From the NCBI RefSeq assembly GCF_005239225.2, contig NC_133299.1, positions 14,991,154 through 15,055,153 of the forward strand: a DNA stretch of 64,000 nucleotides, read 5' to 3'. Position numbers and translations under genes: made by a program. Source of the stretch: Populus alba. Lineage: Eukaryota; Streptophyta; Magnoliopsida; Malpighiales; Salicaceae. A model generated the notes under the pieces. It had not been told where the DNA came from and did no database searches. It saw nothing but the letters and a program-made list of their open reading frames with translations. Every line of letters begins with the position of its first letter. Within the stretch, counting starts at the first letter, position 1. Below are positions 12,523 through 23,899 of this stretch, piece by piece.

Positions 12523-13896
12523 TGTTGTAACCCATTTTTGGGTCCCCATGAAAAATAAAATAAATAGCCAAAAGAGTTTAGAAAAAATAACAGAAGGCAG
12601 AAGCGCTCAGGAAACAGTCAGAAAATTGGTCAAGAAATTCAAAAATACAAGGATTAAATTTTTGACAGTATATTCTTGAAGGATGAAAGCCCTATTAAGA
12701 AGGAAAATTTGAATTTTGAGGAGAAAAGCCCAAATTTGGATTTTTAGGGACTTAATTGGATTTTTATTGCAAGAAAAATTAATTTTTAAAGTCAATTTGG
12801 GTTTTAATTTGAAGAAATTTAAGTTCTGGGGCCAAAATATAGTTTTTAGGAATTTATTGGGTCAAATCAAGGGCTCAATTGCATAAATATTGAAGTTTAA
12901 GGGCCAATTAGGGATTTAATTAAGAAAATCCGAAACCAGGGACCAAATTGGAAGAGGCGCGTAAATGGAGGGGCTGCAATTTTTCGGTTCAGGGGCTTAA
13001 TTAAAGAAATTGAAAGTTTATTGATCAATTAGGGGCTCAATTGCATAAATCAAAGGCCAAGGACCAAAGTGAAAAAGGTGGCCAACAAGAGGGGCGGGGA
13101 CCGAATTTGGGGGACTGGTTTGAAGTTTAACCATTTAAATGAAACGGCGCGTTTTACCCAAAACGACGCCATTTCTTATATAAAAAAAAAAAAAGAAGAG
13201 GAAGATCAAAACGGTGTCGTTTTGAAGGACACTGTTCATCTTCCTCCTTCCCCCCGTTTAACAGAATAGAAGAAGAGAAAAATTCGAAAATCTTCCTGCG
13301 CCTCTCTCTCTCCTCGCCCCCACCACCTTTAGATATTGGCCGACCAGCCGTTACACCCCATGGTCCCCCACGGTTCTGCCCCTATAAATAGGGAAGAAAA
13401 CCGAAAAGAAAAGAAGAAAAAGAGACCCCGAGAGGAATAGAGAGAGAGAGAGACCCGAAGGGAGGAGAGAGAGAGAAAACCGCCTGACCCGCCGTCCGTA
13501 AGCCAAGCTGCCACCGTCTCCGCAGCAGCACCGCCAGCAAGTCGTCGTCTTCGCCGTGCCAGGTACGCTTCCCTCCCCCCTGCACATTTTTTTTTCTTTT
13601 TGTTTCTTAAATTTCATCTCCTGCATGCAGAGGCGTTCTGCATGCAGGGGACGGGGGGGGAATAATCCCCCCCCTGCGTTTTTTATTTCCTCTGGGCCAG
13701 ACGTTGTCTGGCCCAGAACTATGTGGACCGGGCCAGAGAGATCTGGCCCGGTCCGGCGGCCTGGGCCGGGTCCGGCCCAGACCGAGGTTAATTATTTTTT
13801 GGGCCGAGTTCGGCCCAGTACATGTTGGGCTGGGTCCGGCCCAGTTTTAGTTTGGGTCGGCCCAGCCCTTTTAATATATAAATATATTATAATTAA

Positions 13897-13929
<33 letters not shown>

Positions 13930-14920
13930 GTGTATATATGCTATATATATAAAAAATGTATTTATATATATAAAAAAATATTTCGAAAAAAAATCTAAAA
14001 AAATATTGTTGATTTTTTCTGCATATTTTTGTCAAAAATGTTTTAATTCTGGTTTGTATTTTTATACTGTAAAGATACAAAACCAATATTAAAATACCCG
14101 GTTTTCGTCAAAACATCAAAGATTTTCAGAATAAAAAATGTTTTTGCTTTCAAAAAATTTCTAAAAAGTCCCTAAAAATGTTGTTGATTTTTCTGCATAT
14201 TTTTATCAAAATGGATTAATATTGGGTTGTATTTTTATACCGTAAGGATACAAGCTCAGTATTAAAATACCTGATTTTCGCCAAAGCATAAAAAAAAATA
14301 ATATTTTCCAAAAATTGTTTTTGTTTTAAAATACGGCCTAGTCTCTCCAATATATATACATAAATATTATAACATCATATTTTCACACAACAAAGAAAAT
14401 TTTCAAAACAATATATGTATTAACATTCATTTTGGCTTTAATAACCAGTTTATTCAAGCCATGAGAACTAGGCCAATATTTCAAAAATTCTAAAAAATCT
14501 TTTTGTTTTATTTTAGTATTTGGGATTACGAATTTATACGTAAAACGTATTCCTAAGTATTATTAATAAAATTTTGGTATGGACGTTAGAACGGTTAGGA
14601 TTTTTACCCGATAAGATAAAAGACCTTCTTATTGAGGAGGATTTTTCTTGAACCATAGACAGATCAACGACTAGGAAAACACAACAACACTTTAGTTTTT
14701 TATCAGACAATAAAACAATGCAGCTTACCTTAGGTAGGGCGTATTTAGGGTGCTAATACCTTCCATTTACGCAACCAGTCTCCGTACCCGATCTCTGAGA
14801 CCAGTTAGGTTCCTAGTGACCAAAATACTAGGTGGTGACTCCAAAGAACCAAAAATAATAAAAAATTTTGCCAGTCGAACCCGCAAATTGAAATATTTGA
14901 TTTTTTTTTTGGGTGCGACA
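12523..14920 (+). repeat. 3' LTR of the gag-only retrotransposon
   Basis: It is 2398 bp with the same TGTTGTAACCC start and GGGTGCGACA end as the 5' LTR. TATAAATAGG lies at 13383-13392. It keeps the 13478-13670 segment that the 5' LTR has lost, including the donor-like GCCAG/GTACGC near 13560 and a G-run followed by a C-run at 13650-13675 that could pair. Confidence 0.9.
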
Positions 14921-15616
14921 TACCCAATCATCCAAAGTTAAAGAATATGTCATTAAGTGCTGAATTATGTCAAGGATTGGTTGAAACAGAAAAATCAACA
15001 ATTTATCCACTCGTTAACAGGTTGATTCGGCTTATTTTGATTTTTCCTGTTTCGACAGCAACTACTGAACGAGCTTTTTCAGCGATGAAGATTGTTAAAA
15101 CAAGACTTCGCAATCAGATGGAGGATGATTTTCTTGCAAATTATTTGATTGTCTATATAGAAAAAGAAATTGCTGAAAGATTCACAAGTGATATGATAAT
15201 CGGTGATTTCTACTCTATGAAAGAACGATGAGCACAATTAAAATAAATATGTAAGAATCATTCTTTATTATTTTTTTACTTTATTTCAAAGTTTTATCAA
15301 ACATAAATAATGCATCGCTTTAGCTAATGTTTCTTATATATTTTGTATGTTTATATTTGATAGGTACAAAGACCAACAAAAATCAAAGTGATGAATACAT
15401 TATAAAAAGCTTTAACTCAATTTGGTATTGTTTTAAACCTCTTATCTTATACAAAGATTGTCATATGTTTGTAGTTACTTCTTTGAATAAAACTAAATCA
15501 TGCAATTTTTTTTTATTTTTACAATTCATGTACAGTAAATTAAAAAAATATATTATATTTTTATATTATTTTGGTCCCTCTTATCAAATAATTCTAGCTC
15601 TGCCCTTGGATATAGA

Positions 15617-17774
15617 GAAACGCAATGCACTTATGTCATGAAGTTTAAAGTATTTTTATAAATAAGATATGTTCAATAATACAAATATGTTGTTTTTTGA
15701 GAAATCGATGATGAAACTTGAATTCAAACCAAGAGTGCGTTTGTAATATATCATACAAAAATGTTTTTATTTATTTATCTTTATAATTAATTTTTAAAAC
15801 TTAATTTATTTAATAAAAAATATTTTACAGACAATAATCCATTTACAAAAAACATGTAAGAATTTTAACTATCACCACTATCATCATTGCCGCCGTTACC
15901 TCTTTCATCACCTTATCATTATATTTTTCACATCACATGTAAACGCCTGCAAAATAAATCTTCTTTTATATCGTTTTGAACCACTTAAATAAGGTTGTTT
16001 TGCGACAAAATATATCACATGGCCATCGAAGGGGCCATCGAAGGGTCAATTTCTATGATGACGAAAGGGCTCGGTGCTAGCTAAGATTTAGCGTGCAATT
16101 TGCGTCTTAGATATGAACACAGATTGGTATTTATTTATTTTTGTTTGTTTGATAAATATTACTGTGTTGTCACAGGAAACATGACCAGGTCTCCCCACTC
16201 AACGAGTCAGAGCTTCACTCCGAGGAACAATACTGCTTGAAAAGTCAACAAAACTGCCATGCATGGTAACCTTCCCATATGAGAGGTCACTGTGCATGGC
16301 CATTGTTGTCGCCTCTCCATTCTCTGGCTGGCTGGCTGTTCCATTCTGTAATCGGTGGATGGGTGGTTGGCAAACGGAGGAAAAAAGGGTTCCAAATATG
16401 TCAATCAAGTCCACCGGGAGACGAACCCAGGTGCTGGCCACCACCGCATCATGGAACCTTCATGCTTTGGTGTTGGTGGATTTATCTAGAAAACGTAGTT
16501 GTTTTTATTTTTTAAAATATTTTTTATTTAAAAAAATATTAAAATAATTTTTTTTATTTTTAAAAATTATTTTTGATATTAATACATCAAAATAAACTAA
16601 AAATACTAAAAAAATTATTAATTTGAAATAAAAAAATAAAAATATGAAAAATATTTTTAAAATGTAAAAATAACCAGAAAAAATTTATAATAAATTTATA
16701 GAGGCTTAAATTTTCTATAAATTTATTGGGGAACATTATCTACTTTTAAGTCAGTTAATTAAAGCTTAGTTTCTCAAAAATAATTAATTGGCCTTACACA
16801 GTGTCAGAAATAATTAGATAGTCTCTTGACTAATATTGATCGTCTTTAACTTAGTTTTTTTCTCTCTCTCAAAAATCCCTCCTTTTGTAGACAAGTCTCC
16901 TCATTTTACCTTATTCTTTTTTATTTACTCTGTTTTTCAAGATGCAAAAGGAAAAAAGGAGCACTAAAGGACTCAATTATAAACAAATATAAAAATATCG
17001 AGATTAAATATATATAGTTTCTAAGTACAAGGACTAAATTATAATGTATTATATTATACCATTCCATGCACGCAGCAGGTCAAAGGAGAAATGGTCAGAC
17101 TTGATGCCTCAACAGTGAATATCGGCCAGCTCACAGCTTCACTGGCTTTTGGAGAGTAAATTATTATTTGAAGGTTCTTTTCTTCGTGGGGAAAAAGTTT
17201 TGGAGTTCTTTAGTCCATCCTATTAATTTATTCGTGACATGCATGAAGAAAATTAAGCTTCAAATAAATTATTATTGTTAGGGGAAAAAATTAAATATAA
17301 AAAAATTAATTTAATCACAATAACTAGCTAGATCAATAAAATTTATTAATTACTAAAAAAACTATCATTAAATATTATAATTTTAAATCAAGATTGAGTT
17401 TTTAGACTTGAGAATTGAGTGTGTTGAGTGAAATTAGTTCTAGTTTTTGAGATAATGAGAAATTAAGTCGTGATTCCAAGTCTTAACATAATTTTTAAAC
17501 AAATTTAAAGTAAATTTTAGCATGATTTTATGTTTTTTTATATATCATTTTACGAGATTATAACTAACAATTAAGATAATTAAATCATTAATGTTTGTAA
17601 TAATTGAAATTTAGGTGATTTATTAATTGAAATTATACTGAATAATGACAGTTTACTTGTTTTTCTCTAATTGTCTATATATTAACTCATAGTAATTTAA
17701 AAAGAAAATATGGTAATGCCATGTTTACTTATGAGGGTTAGTTTTGTTCTAAAATAAACTTGGTGGATTTTTCA

Positions 17775-17813
<39 letters not shown>

Positions 17814-18380
17814 ACTAAGGATTAGTAAACATGGAAGCATGATCCATATGTTCCTAATATTTGACAACTCATCCTAATATTAGGTTTTAAATCTCTTTCC
17901 CAAATCAATACTCAACATCATTTCATCTTATTTATTTACATATACAGTAAAGCTCTATAAATTAATACTATTAAAATCATGAAAATTAATCAATTAGTTA
18001 TTTAAAATTTAAAATTAAATCAATACCGAATAAAAATATTATTTAATTAAGGTTATTAATGTTTCAATGTTAGAATACAAAAATAAAAATAAAAATAAAA
18101 AGAAAGAGAATTACTTTGCTAGATTTATTTTTTTGACAAATCATACCTTGCAATTCCCACATACCCTGATCATACCCACTCCTTAGATTTGTAGCTTGCT
18201 GAAATGTCATAAAATAAAATTCAGGAGATTTATGTTAATTCCAAATTGGAATAGCACCAAGAAAAAAACATTTCCTGCAAAAGGTTCCCTTCTAAACCAT
18301 CCAAAGCATGGATCATAGAGCTATAGATTGAGCAAATCAGAGGCAAGACAGATGGCTAACCATGGAGCCTCCCCTCGGCT
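15617..18380. other. Intergenic DNA with AT-rich dispersed repeats, no recognisable gene
   Basis: The segment 16497-16690 is an AT-rich dispersed repeat carrying 'gatattaatacatcaaaat', a phrase recurring in altered form elsewhere in the window. A tandem 'ggccatcgaagg' pair lies at 16021-16046. The more balanced 16150-16480 has short open frames on both strands but no motif. An (AT)n run lies at 17777-17811. The right end is the distal upstream region of the WRKY gene. Confidence 0.55.
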
Positions 18381-18441
18381 AGTGATTGATCACTGATGAA
18401 GCTGAGTTGTTAAGCCGCCATTTTCGAAATGGGACAAGTCC

Positions 18442-18486
18442 AGTCAAAGCTTGTGGCTTTGACCAAAAAACATTTTCCACAGTCAA
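18442..18486 (+). promoter_or_regulatory. Cluster of three W-boxes upstream of the WRKY33-type gene
   Basis: Three TTGAC(C/T) cores lie within 45 bp: TTGACT on the minus strand at 18442-18447, TTGACC on the plus strand at 18459-18464, and TTGACT on the minus strand at 18481-18486. They are 130-180 bp before the start codon. W-boxes are the binding sites of WRKY proteins, and Arabidopsis WRKY33 is known to control its own promoter through such sites, so feedback control is likely here. Confidence 0.75.
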
Positions 18487-18566
18487 ACTTTGCTTAGCTT
18501 CTCAGAAGAAGCATAGAGAGAGACCTCCGTGCTTCAAACCTCACGAAAAACATAAGCATCCAACCC

Positions 18567-18575
18567 TTTATATAT
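18567..18575 (+). promoter_or_regulatory. Candidate TATA box of the WRKY33-type gene
   Basis: TTTATATAT lies about 45 bp before the start codon. If used, the 5' UTR would be only about 15-20 nt, which is short for this family, so the true start site may be upstream. Confidence 0.4.
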
Positions 18576-18618
18576 TCTCTTACAAAACTCATTAACCTCT
18601 CTAAGACTTTCAAACTTC

Positions 18619-20952
18619 ATGGCATCCTCGGCTTCTGCGAGCATATCAAATTCTATGAATTCTCCATCTAACTTTTCTTTCTCGACCCAGTTCATGACTT
18701 CTTCTTCCTCTCCTTCTTCTTTTACTAATCTTCTTTCTGGTAATAACAAAGACATGGACAACCTTAGCTGGGGACTTTATGACCATGGAACGAGTGACAG
18801 ATTTGGTATTGAAATCCCAAACTATAAGTCATTTCAACCCTTGTCTCCTCCCCCGGTTTCTCCTTCTTCTTACTTTGCCATTCCTCCTGGTTTAAGCCCA
18901 ACTGAGCTCTTGGACTCACCCGTGCTTTTCCCTACTTCCAATGTAAGTTCATGGACTGAGTCGTGCTTGTATGGACATGGTTTTTTATGGTGATAAATGG
19001 GTTTGCTTTTTTTGTTTTTTTTTTAGTTTCTTATTTGTGTCATGTTTTTTCAGGGGCTTGCATCTCCTACAACTGGGGCTTTTGCTGGTCAAACCTTCAA
19101 CTGGAGGGGTAATTCTAATGACAATCAGCAAGGTGTTAGTGGAGAAGAGAAAAACTACAGTGATTTCTCTTTCCCAACCCAGACAAGGCCTCCTGCAATT
19201 TCATCGTCCTTCTTTCAATCTTCTTCAAACAGTGTTACAGTGGTACTTTTCTTTCCATAACATTTTACTACAGTTTTATATTGTCAAGAGCTTGGAGCTT
19301 TTGAAAAGTCACTGTTCACCATTTGACCCTTTTAATTTTAGTTGATAATTTATGATGCAATTGTAAAATTCGAGATAACTATACTGATTTTGTAACAAAT
19401 AAATGGAAAAACTGGACTGGTTTTTGTAAAATTCACATCGCTTTTTAGGATCCTGGGAAAATTGTAGTCTAGTTCAAGTCTAGAATTGTTTCCATAACCT
19501 GCTGTGGTTCCACTTGACAGGAGAAATCCCTGAAAAGGAAACAAGAAGAATGGAACTTTGACCAATTAAAGCAAACTGACTTTTCATCAGATCAGAAAAC
19601 AGGAGTAAAATCAGAATTTGCACCAGAGCAGAGTTTCTCCTCGGAGTTGGTGCCACTCCAAGCTAACATGAAAAGTGTTAACACTGCTGCTCAACCAAGT
19701 TTCAACCAATACAATCAATCAGCTCATTATATGAGAGAGAATAAAAAGTCTGATGATGGATACAACTGGAGAAAATATGGACAAAAGCAAGTGAAAGGGA
19801 GTGAGAATCCTAGGAGTTATTACAAGTGCACATATCCGAATTGCCCGACAAAGAAAAAGGTGGAGAGATCTTTGGATGGACAGATTACTGAAATAGTTTA
19901 TAAAGGAAGTCACAACCATCCCAAGCTTCAATCCAGCAGAAGATCATCCTCTCAATTAGTTCAGCCTTCTGGAGGTGCCAGCTCAGAAATCTCTGATCAA
20001 TCAGTAGCACCAGTAGAGTCTAGCATGATGCAGGAGGACTCTTCGATTTCGCTTGGGGAGGATGAATTTGACCAAAGTTCATCAATGAATTCAGGAGAAG
20101 AGGACAATGCAAATGAACCCGATGCCAAAAGATGGTAAGCCAAGACAAGATCGTCTCTCATGGCCTTACCCATGTTTTTGTACTGAAATTGCATGAGCTT
20201 AATTAAACATGTTCTTTTGTGATTTTGCAGGCAAGGACAGAACGAAAACGATAGTATTTTAGGTGCTGGGAGCAGGACTGTTAGAGAACCTAGAATTGTG
20301 GTTCAAACAACAAGTGACATTGACATACTTGATGATGGCTATAGGTGGCGAAAATATGGGCAGAAAGTCGTCAAGGGAAATCCGAATCCAAGGTAATTAG
20401 TGATTTCCATTCATCATAATTCTGGCCTAAAAGGATCATTGTTGTCATTGAAGGTGGTTATCCGCTTGGTTTCTTAATAGTCACAATCTTGTGATTTGCA
20501 GGAGCTACTACAAATGCACATCTGTTGGTTGTCCTGTGAGGAAACATGTAGAGCGAGCATCACAGGATTTGAGAGCTGTGATTACAACTTATGAAGGAAA
20601 ACACAACCATGATGTTCCAGCCGCCCGCGGCAGCGGCTACATGAACAAAGCTCCATCCATTACTAACATTACTGCCAATGCACCGATCCCTATAAGGCCT
20701 TCCGTCATGGCCAATCATTCTAACCAGACAAGTTATCCAAACTCCCTTCACGGCACAAGATCATTACCAGCATCAGGAAGTCATGCACCATTTACCCTCG
20801 AAATGTTACAGAGTCAAGGGAGTTTTGAATACTCAAGTTTTGGAAAGCAGAATGGCACCTACATGAACCAAACACAATACTCCGAGGGTGTCTTCCCTAG
20901 AGCCAAGGAAGAGCCAAAGAATGACTCATTTTTTGATCCCTTCCTTAACTAA
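18619..20952 (+). CDS. WRKY33: WRKY33-type transcription factor (group I, two WRKY domains)
   Basis: Five exons are inferred from GT-AG sites and reading phase: 18619-18942, 19054-19242, 19521-20134, 20231-20392 and 20502-20952, giving 579 residues (Arabidopsis WRKY33 is 519). The N-terminus carries the Ser-Pro cluster typical of MAP-kinase targets in this class (Ser76, 81, 93, 100, 112). The first WRKYGQK is at residues 254-260, followed by a C-x4-C...HNH zinc site; the second is at 415-421, split after the PR of NPNPR by the conserved intron of C-terminal WRKY domains. Near the end, RAKEEP matches WRKY33 proteins. It should be a nuclear activator of defence and phytoalexin genes that binds TTGAC boxes. 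All splice sites look normal and no lesion is seen. Confidence 0.95.
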
Positions 20953-21480
20953 AAATCACTTAACACTTGGAAAAAGATAGGATCAGAAAAAACATTTTCA
21001 ATTAGATATGTCTGTGTTGTTGTATATTGTTATACATCTGGTGCAATTTTTTAATTTGTTTTTGGGGCCATTTGAAACTCAAGAGACAAGGCCTCCATGA
21101 ATCAATGTTTAAGGTTACTTAGAAGAAAGCGAAATGTTAATTTTTTGTATGCAGTCATATTTGACCAATGGACTGAATAAGACTTTGGAAGTTTCTTTGC
21201 TACTGCATTATCCTCTCCCCCCTTTTCTTCTCCGAAGCCCTGTAAATCTTTGGTCCAATTCTTTCTTCACTTGCTATAATTGTGGAATTGTTCCCGTGAT
21301 AATTAATATTGTGGAATTGTTCCTGTGATAATTAATCAGTAATTTTTCATTTGGTAATGATGGGAGAAGGACTTGAAAACAAGAAATGCCATTTTCTTTA
21401 TACATCTATGCCAGAACAGAACCATGAACGCTGATCCAAAAATAATACGTACTAAGGAAAATTTGACAGATTCCTCTCTC
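20953..21480 (+). other. 3' UTR of the WRKY gene and short convergent intergenic region
   Basis: AT-rich sequence after the WRKY stop codon. A candidate polyadenylation signal AATAAG lies near 21176. A short 'gtggaattgttcc' direct repeat occurs at 21281-21293 and 21311-21323. The CASP-like gene converges from the other side. Confidence 0.5.
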
Positions 21481-21599
21481 GTTTTGAATACAATTCAATG
21501 CCAAATTACAGTCAAAGCAAGGGCTTTCTATTCAACACGGAAATTTGTTTACAGTAAATTAAGTAGATGACAGATGAAACAATCAACAGATACAAAGAA

Positions 21600-21725
21600 T
21601 CACAGACCAGAAGTAGAGTCACTGTTGTGCTGCTCATAACCCGAGAGCAAGGGCGTCGTGCTAGGAGAGTGGCTCCACGCAGTTGTTGATGAACCAAAGT
21701 CACCCCAATTGTCGTGTAGGTCCAT
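21600..21725 (-). CDS. Unassigned 41-residue ORF, possible last exon or 3'-UTR ORF
   Basis: On the minus strand a frame starts MDLHDNWGDFGSSTTAW and ends YEQHNSDSTSGL with TGA at 21602-21600. It is polar, rich in Ser and Thr, and more protein-like than the surrounding DNA. It is preceded by an acceptor-like TTAG and lies about 75 bp downstream of the CASP-like stop codon. It may be the terminal exon of an otherwise lost gene, an alternative 3' exon, or a chance frame in the 3' UTR. I do not recognise the family. Confidence 0.3.
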   Translation of the reverse strand: MDLHDNWGDFGSSTTAWSHSPSTTPLLSGYEQHNSDSTSGL

Positions 21726-21799
21726 ATCCTAACCAACCATTTTAATGTCCCGTTTGGTTACAAGACAGCAACTACTTAGACTCACCGAAAGACAGAAAT

Positions 21800-23603
21800 T
21801 TAAATGTAAGATTGAGTTGATAGTTTATATCCTGAAATAAGAGCTGATAATGCCAATGATATGAACGCGAAGAACCCCATGCTAATGGCTGCTGCTGAGG
21901 AATCAGTAAATATGTTATCCGCTCCTTCTCTCATCCTGTTTGTCAAGGGAACTGCTGTAGAAGCTGAAGATACCAACAGGTAGGCCACAATCTGCAAATT
22001 CAGGAACAAGGAAAGGAAAGTTGTATCAATCTAAAACCTTCACACAAAATGCACCAACAAATCAAAGCCAGTTGCCAAAAGAAAAGGTCTACACCAAACC
22101 TACTAGCTAGGTTATGCTCTCAGATTCACCGACTTGTTGGGTCAAAGGAATCAAGTTCCCCTTATTGGTGGCAGTAGAGTGATGTTTTATCACCTAGCTT
22201 AATTGACAGGATACAAAGTAGGTTAAACTACATGGAGTTGCAGTTTCCAGTTCAGGATACAACAGATTGAGAAGTTTCTCCCCTGTCAGATGAAATAGAG
22301 CCTCCTCTACACAACCAATAATTAGATCTTACCGGGTCGAATGTTGGTCCCTCCATCCATGGGCACACCAATGAATATCTTTGAAGGAGGTGCAAAAGGG
22401 CTTAAAAAAGGGCAGGGATCGATCTATAACAGATGAATAACTGGAGGGTTTGATACAATTCAGATTGGAAACTTCTCCAAAGTTATAATCAAATAATTTG
22501 ATAGTGTAATGAAAATCAATGAAAAGTGACACTAATGTTCTCTCAACAAAATCATCCCTGTCCATCAGGTGTTACCACTTGCTGCAGAAAGAGTTGAGGA
22601 CTTGCAAATGCATCTATAATTTCAAAGTTGGATATAAGAAACAAATTAATCCATACATTACAAATAATGTTCTAGATGTAGAAAAATCTAGGTAATAAGA
22701 CAACTGCGATAAACTAAACGTCGACAAACATATGGAAAATCCTTCCTTGGTTTGACTGCAGAGCTTTGTTAGAAAATAGTAGTTAATGACAAATTTCCTC
22801 TAATTTCCTCGAGTTTTGGTTAAACATTGTTGTCAGCTTCAAAGAAAAAAAAATGTATTCTTAATAATTGAATATTTATGAATACATGCAAAACACCCCC
22901 GGTCACAAGGCCTAGATACAGAAACATTGGCTGTCAAGGAGACTGGTAGAATGGAACTTGGGGTATGTCTGCCCTACTTCAGAAAATTCAACAAATCTTA
23001 ACCATCAATCAAATTAAACCCATTAAAGTCCAAATCAAAGATCAAATTCAATACTTTAACCATTTCTTAGAAACTAAAAAATCACAGAAATGTATTGCAA
23101 CAAAAAAGGACTTAGAGAGTCAAAACCTGATCCCAAAGAAATCAAACCATGGCAGAAGTCCTCTTTTCTAACATTTGTTTCCCCGTCGAAAGCTCTTGAA
23201 CATGTCTTAACACTTGCCCGGCCGTATAAAAAGTCGAAAGTATTGCTATTGCCAGCAAATACCTATAATTCATCACAATAAAATCAATAAAAAATATTAA
23301 ATGACTCCCAAATTAAAACCCCAATTCCAGTTCCATTGTTAATTACCTGTACTCTTCATATTTATCAAAATCTTTCCAATCTCCATGTTTGTTACTGGCC
23401 ATGATGATAAAGGCAAGCAAAGAAAATAAAAAAGCCAATCCTCTCAATGCTAATGACCCTCTCTTTAACATGTCCTCTCTTCTCCATCTCCTTGTAATCG
23501 GCGCCACACCAAGCCCAGTTCCTGTCTCCGCCGCCGGTGCGGTATTGTCAGTCGCCGGCGATTCTAAGTCCTTCTTCGGTGGTGTATGCTCTGAATTTGA
23601 CAT
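21800..23603 (-). CDS. CASP-like protein (CASPL4D-type, UPF0497), with an in-frame stop in exon 2
   Basis: Three exons on the minus strand: 23603-23347, 23262-23127 and 21991-21800, all with GT-AG borders, for a 194-residue product if the stop is ignored. A polar N-terminus with the basic RRWRRED leads into helix 1 (about 51-69, with the conserved Arg54). Helix 2 starts YLLAIAIL, helix 3 IVAYLLVSS and helix 4 FFAFISLALSALISGYKLS. CASP-like proteins are plasma-membrane proteins related to the Casparian strip scaffold. Exon 2 reads GTT TGA at 23147-23142, a stop at residue 126, exactly where the family usually has VDFFGDQ. An extra T and a missing G about a dozen bases apart would explain it, so the gene is either recently inactivated or contains two small sequence errors. 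Confidence 0.85.
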
Positions 23604-23772
23604 CTTCAGCTTAATGTCTTAAATTTCAAGAAAACAGAACAACGTGAAAATAAGAAACAGTATTTTATTAAGACAAGCAGGGAAGGAGTTCTGCTCGGGG
23701 GGTTTTTGCACAGTACGCATTTATTGTAGTGCCGATGCTTGTTTACTAGTTAGTTAGCAAATAGAAGCTGGA

Positions 23773-23846
23773 CACGTGTGACATGAATATGATTTTGATG
23801 GCGTGGCGGGAAGCTATTGGATGAAAGAGAACACGAGATTCACGTG
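23773..23846 (-). promoter_or_regulatory. Two G-box/ABRE-like sites upstream of the CASP-like gene
   Basis: CACGTG cores lie at 23773-23778 (in GACACGTGTGAC) and 23841-23846 (in TTCACGTGGAA), about 170-245 bp before the start codon. They are the usual sites for bZIP and bHLH factors, including those acting in abscisic-acid responses. Confidence 0.5.
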
Positions 23847-23899
23847 GAATGTAGTGGGAACTTGGAGATGGTAACTAACAACGGTAGATACGGTCCAGC

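Larger units (their letters stand above)
5250..14920 (+). mobile_element. Gag-only (TR-GAG-like) Ty3/gypsy LTR retrotransposon of Tat/Ogre type
   Basis: It has two long LTRs beginning TGTTGTAACCC and ending GGGTGCGACA, a primer site matching tRNA-Arg, a broken gag, and a purine tract before the 3' LTR. It is flanked by TACCC at 5245-5249 and 14921-14925. No protease, reverse transcriptase, RNase H or integrase motif was found between gag and the 3' LTR; that 3 kb holds non-coding sequence and two tandem-repeat arrays instead. It therefore depends on a full-length relative for movement. The LTRs look closely similar by eye apart from one large indel, which suggests a fairly recent insertion. 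Confidence 0.88.
3115..15231 (+). pseudogene. hAT transposase (TTF-type zinc-finger/ZMYM1-like), broken by stops and by a retrotransposon
   Basis: The first part runs from an ATG at 3115 to about 5244; the C-terminal part resumes at 14926 and stops at 15231. Frames read as an N-terminal TTF-type domain (phrases like AFCFPCYLF near 3510-3540), a middle RNase H-like part with DEAQDESRREQMALVIRF near 4060-4110 and HDGASNMRG near 4250, a long clean stretch at 4358-5056 with RWSSH, and a C-terminal hAT dimerisation region (14947-15231) with FPVSTATTERAFSAMKIVKT. Many in-frame stops, such as TGA at 3271-3273, and shifts break it. Removing the retrotransposon and one copy of TACCC makes the two halves adjacent. 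The encoded enzyme would cut and paste the element; this copy cannot make it. Confidence 0.85.
2270..15608 (+). mobile_element. hAT-superfamily DNA transposon, split by a nested LTR retrotransposon
   Basis: The left end reads CAGCAACGGAACCAAGG. The right end reads CTAGCTCTGCCCTTG, whose reverse complement CAAGGGCAGAGCTAG matches the left end imperfectly, as expected for hAT terminal inverted repeats of the CAGGGGCGGAGC type. The flanking 8 bases are GATATGGA (2262-2269) and GATATAGA (15609-15616), a target duplication with one mismatch. Inside is a decayed transposase gene of the plant TTF-type/ZMYM1-like class. The nested retrotransposon at 5250-14920 adds 9.7 kb; without it the element would be about 3.66 kb. 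A related fragment sits in the second intron of the LOR copy at 53324. Confidence 0.85.

Noticed and set aside
13556..14092. 178-residue frame in the 3' LTR
   Set aside because: Spans GC-rich GGCCCA repeats and AT-rich LTR sequence; the corresponding 5' LTR frame is much shorter, so it is not conserved.
16199..16547. Overlapping frames on both strands near 16.2-16.5 kb
   Set aside because: None has family features and they overlap each other; the patch may be a gene remnant but nothing identifies it.
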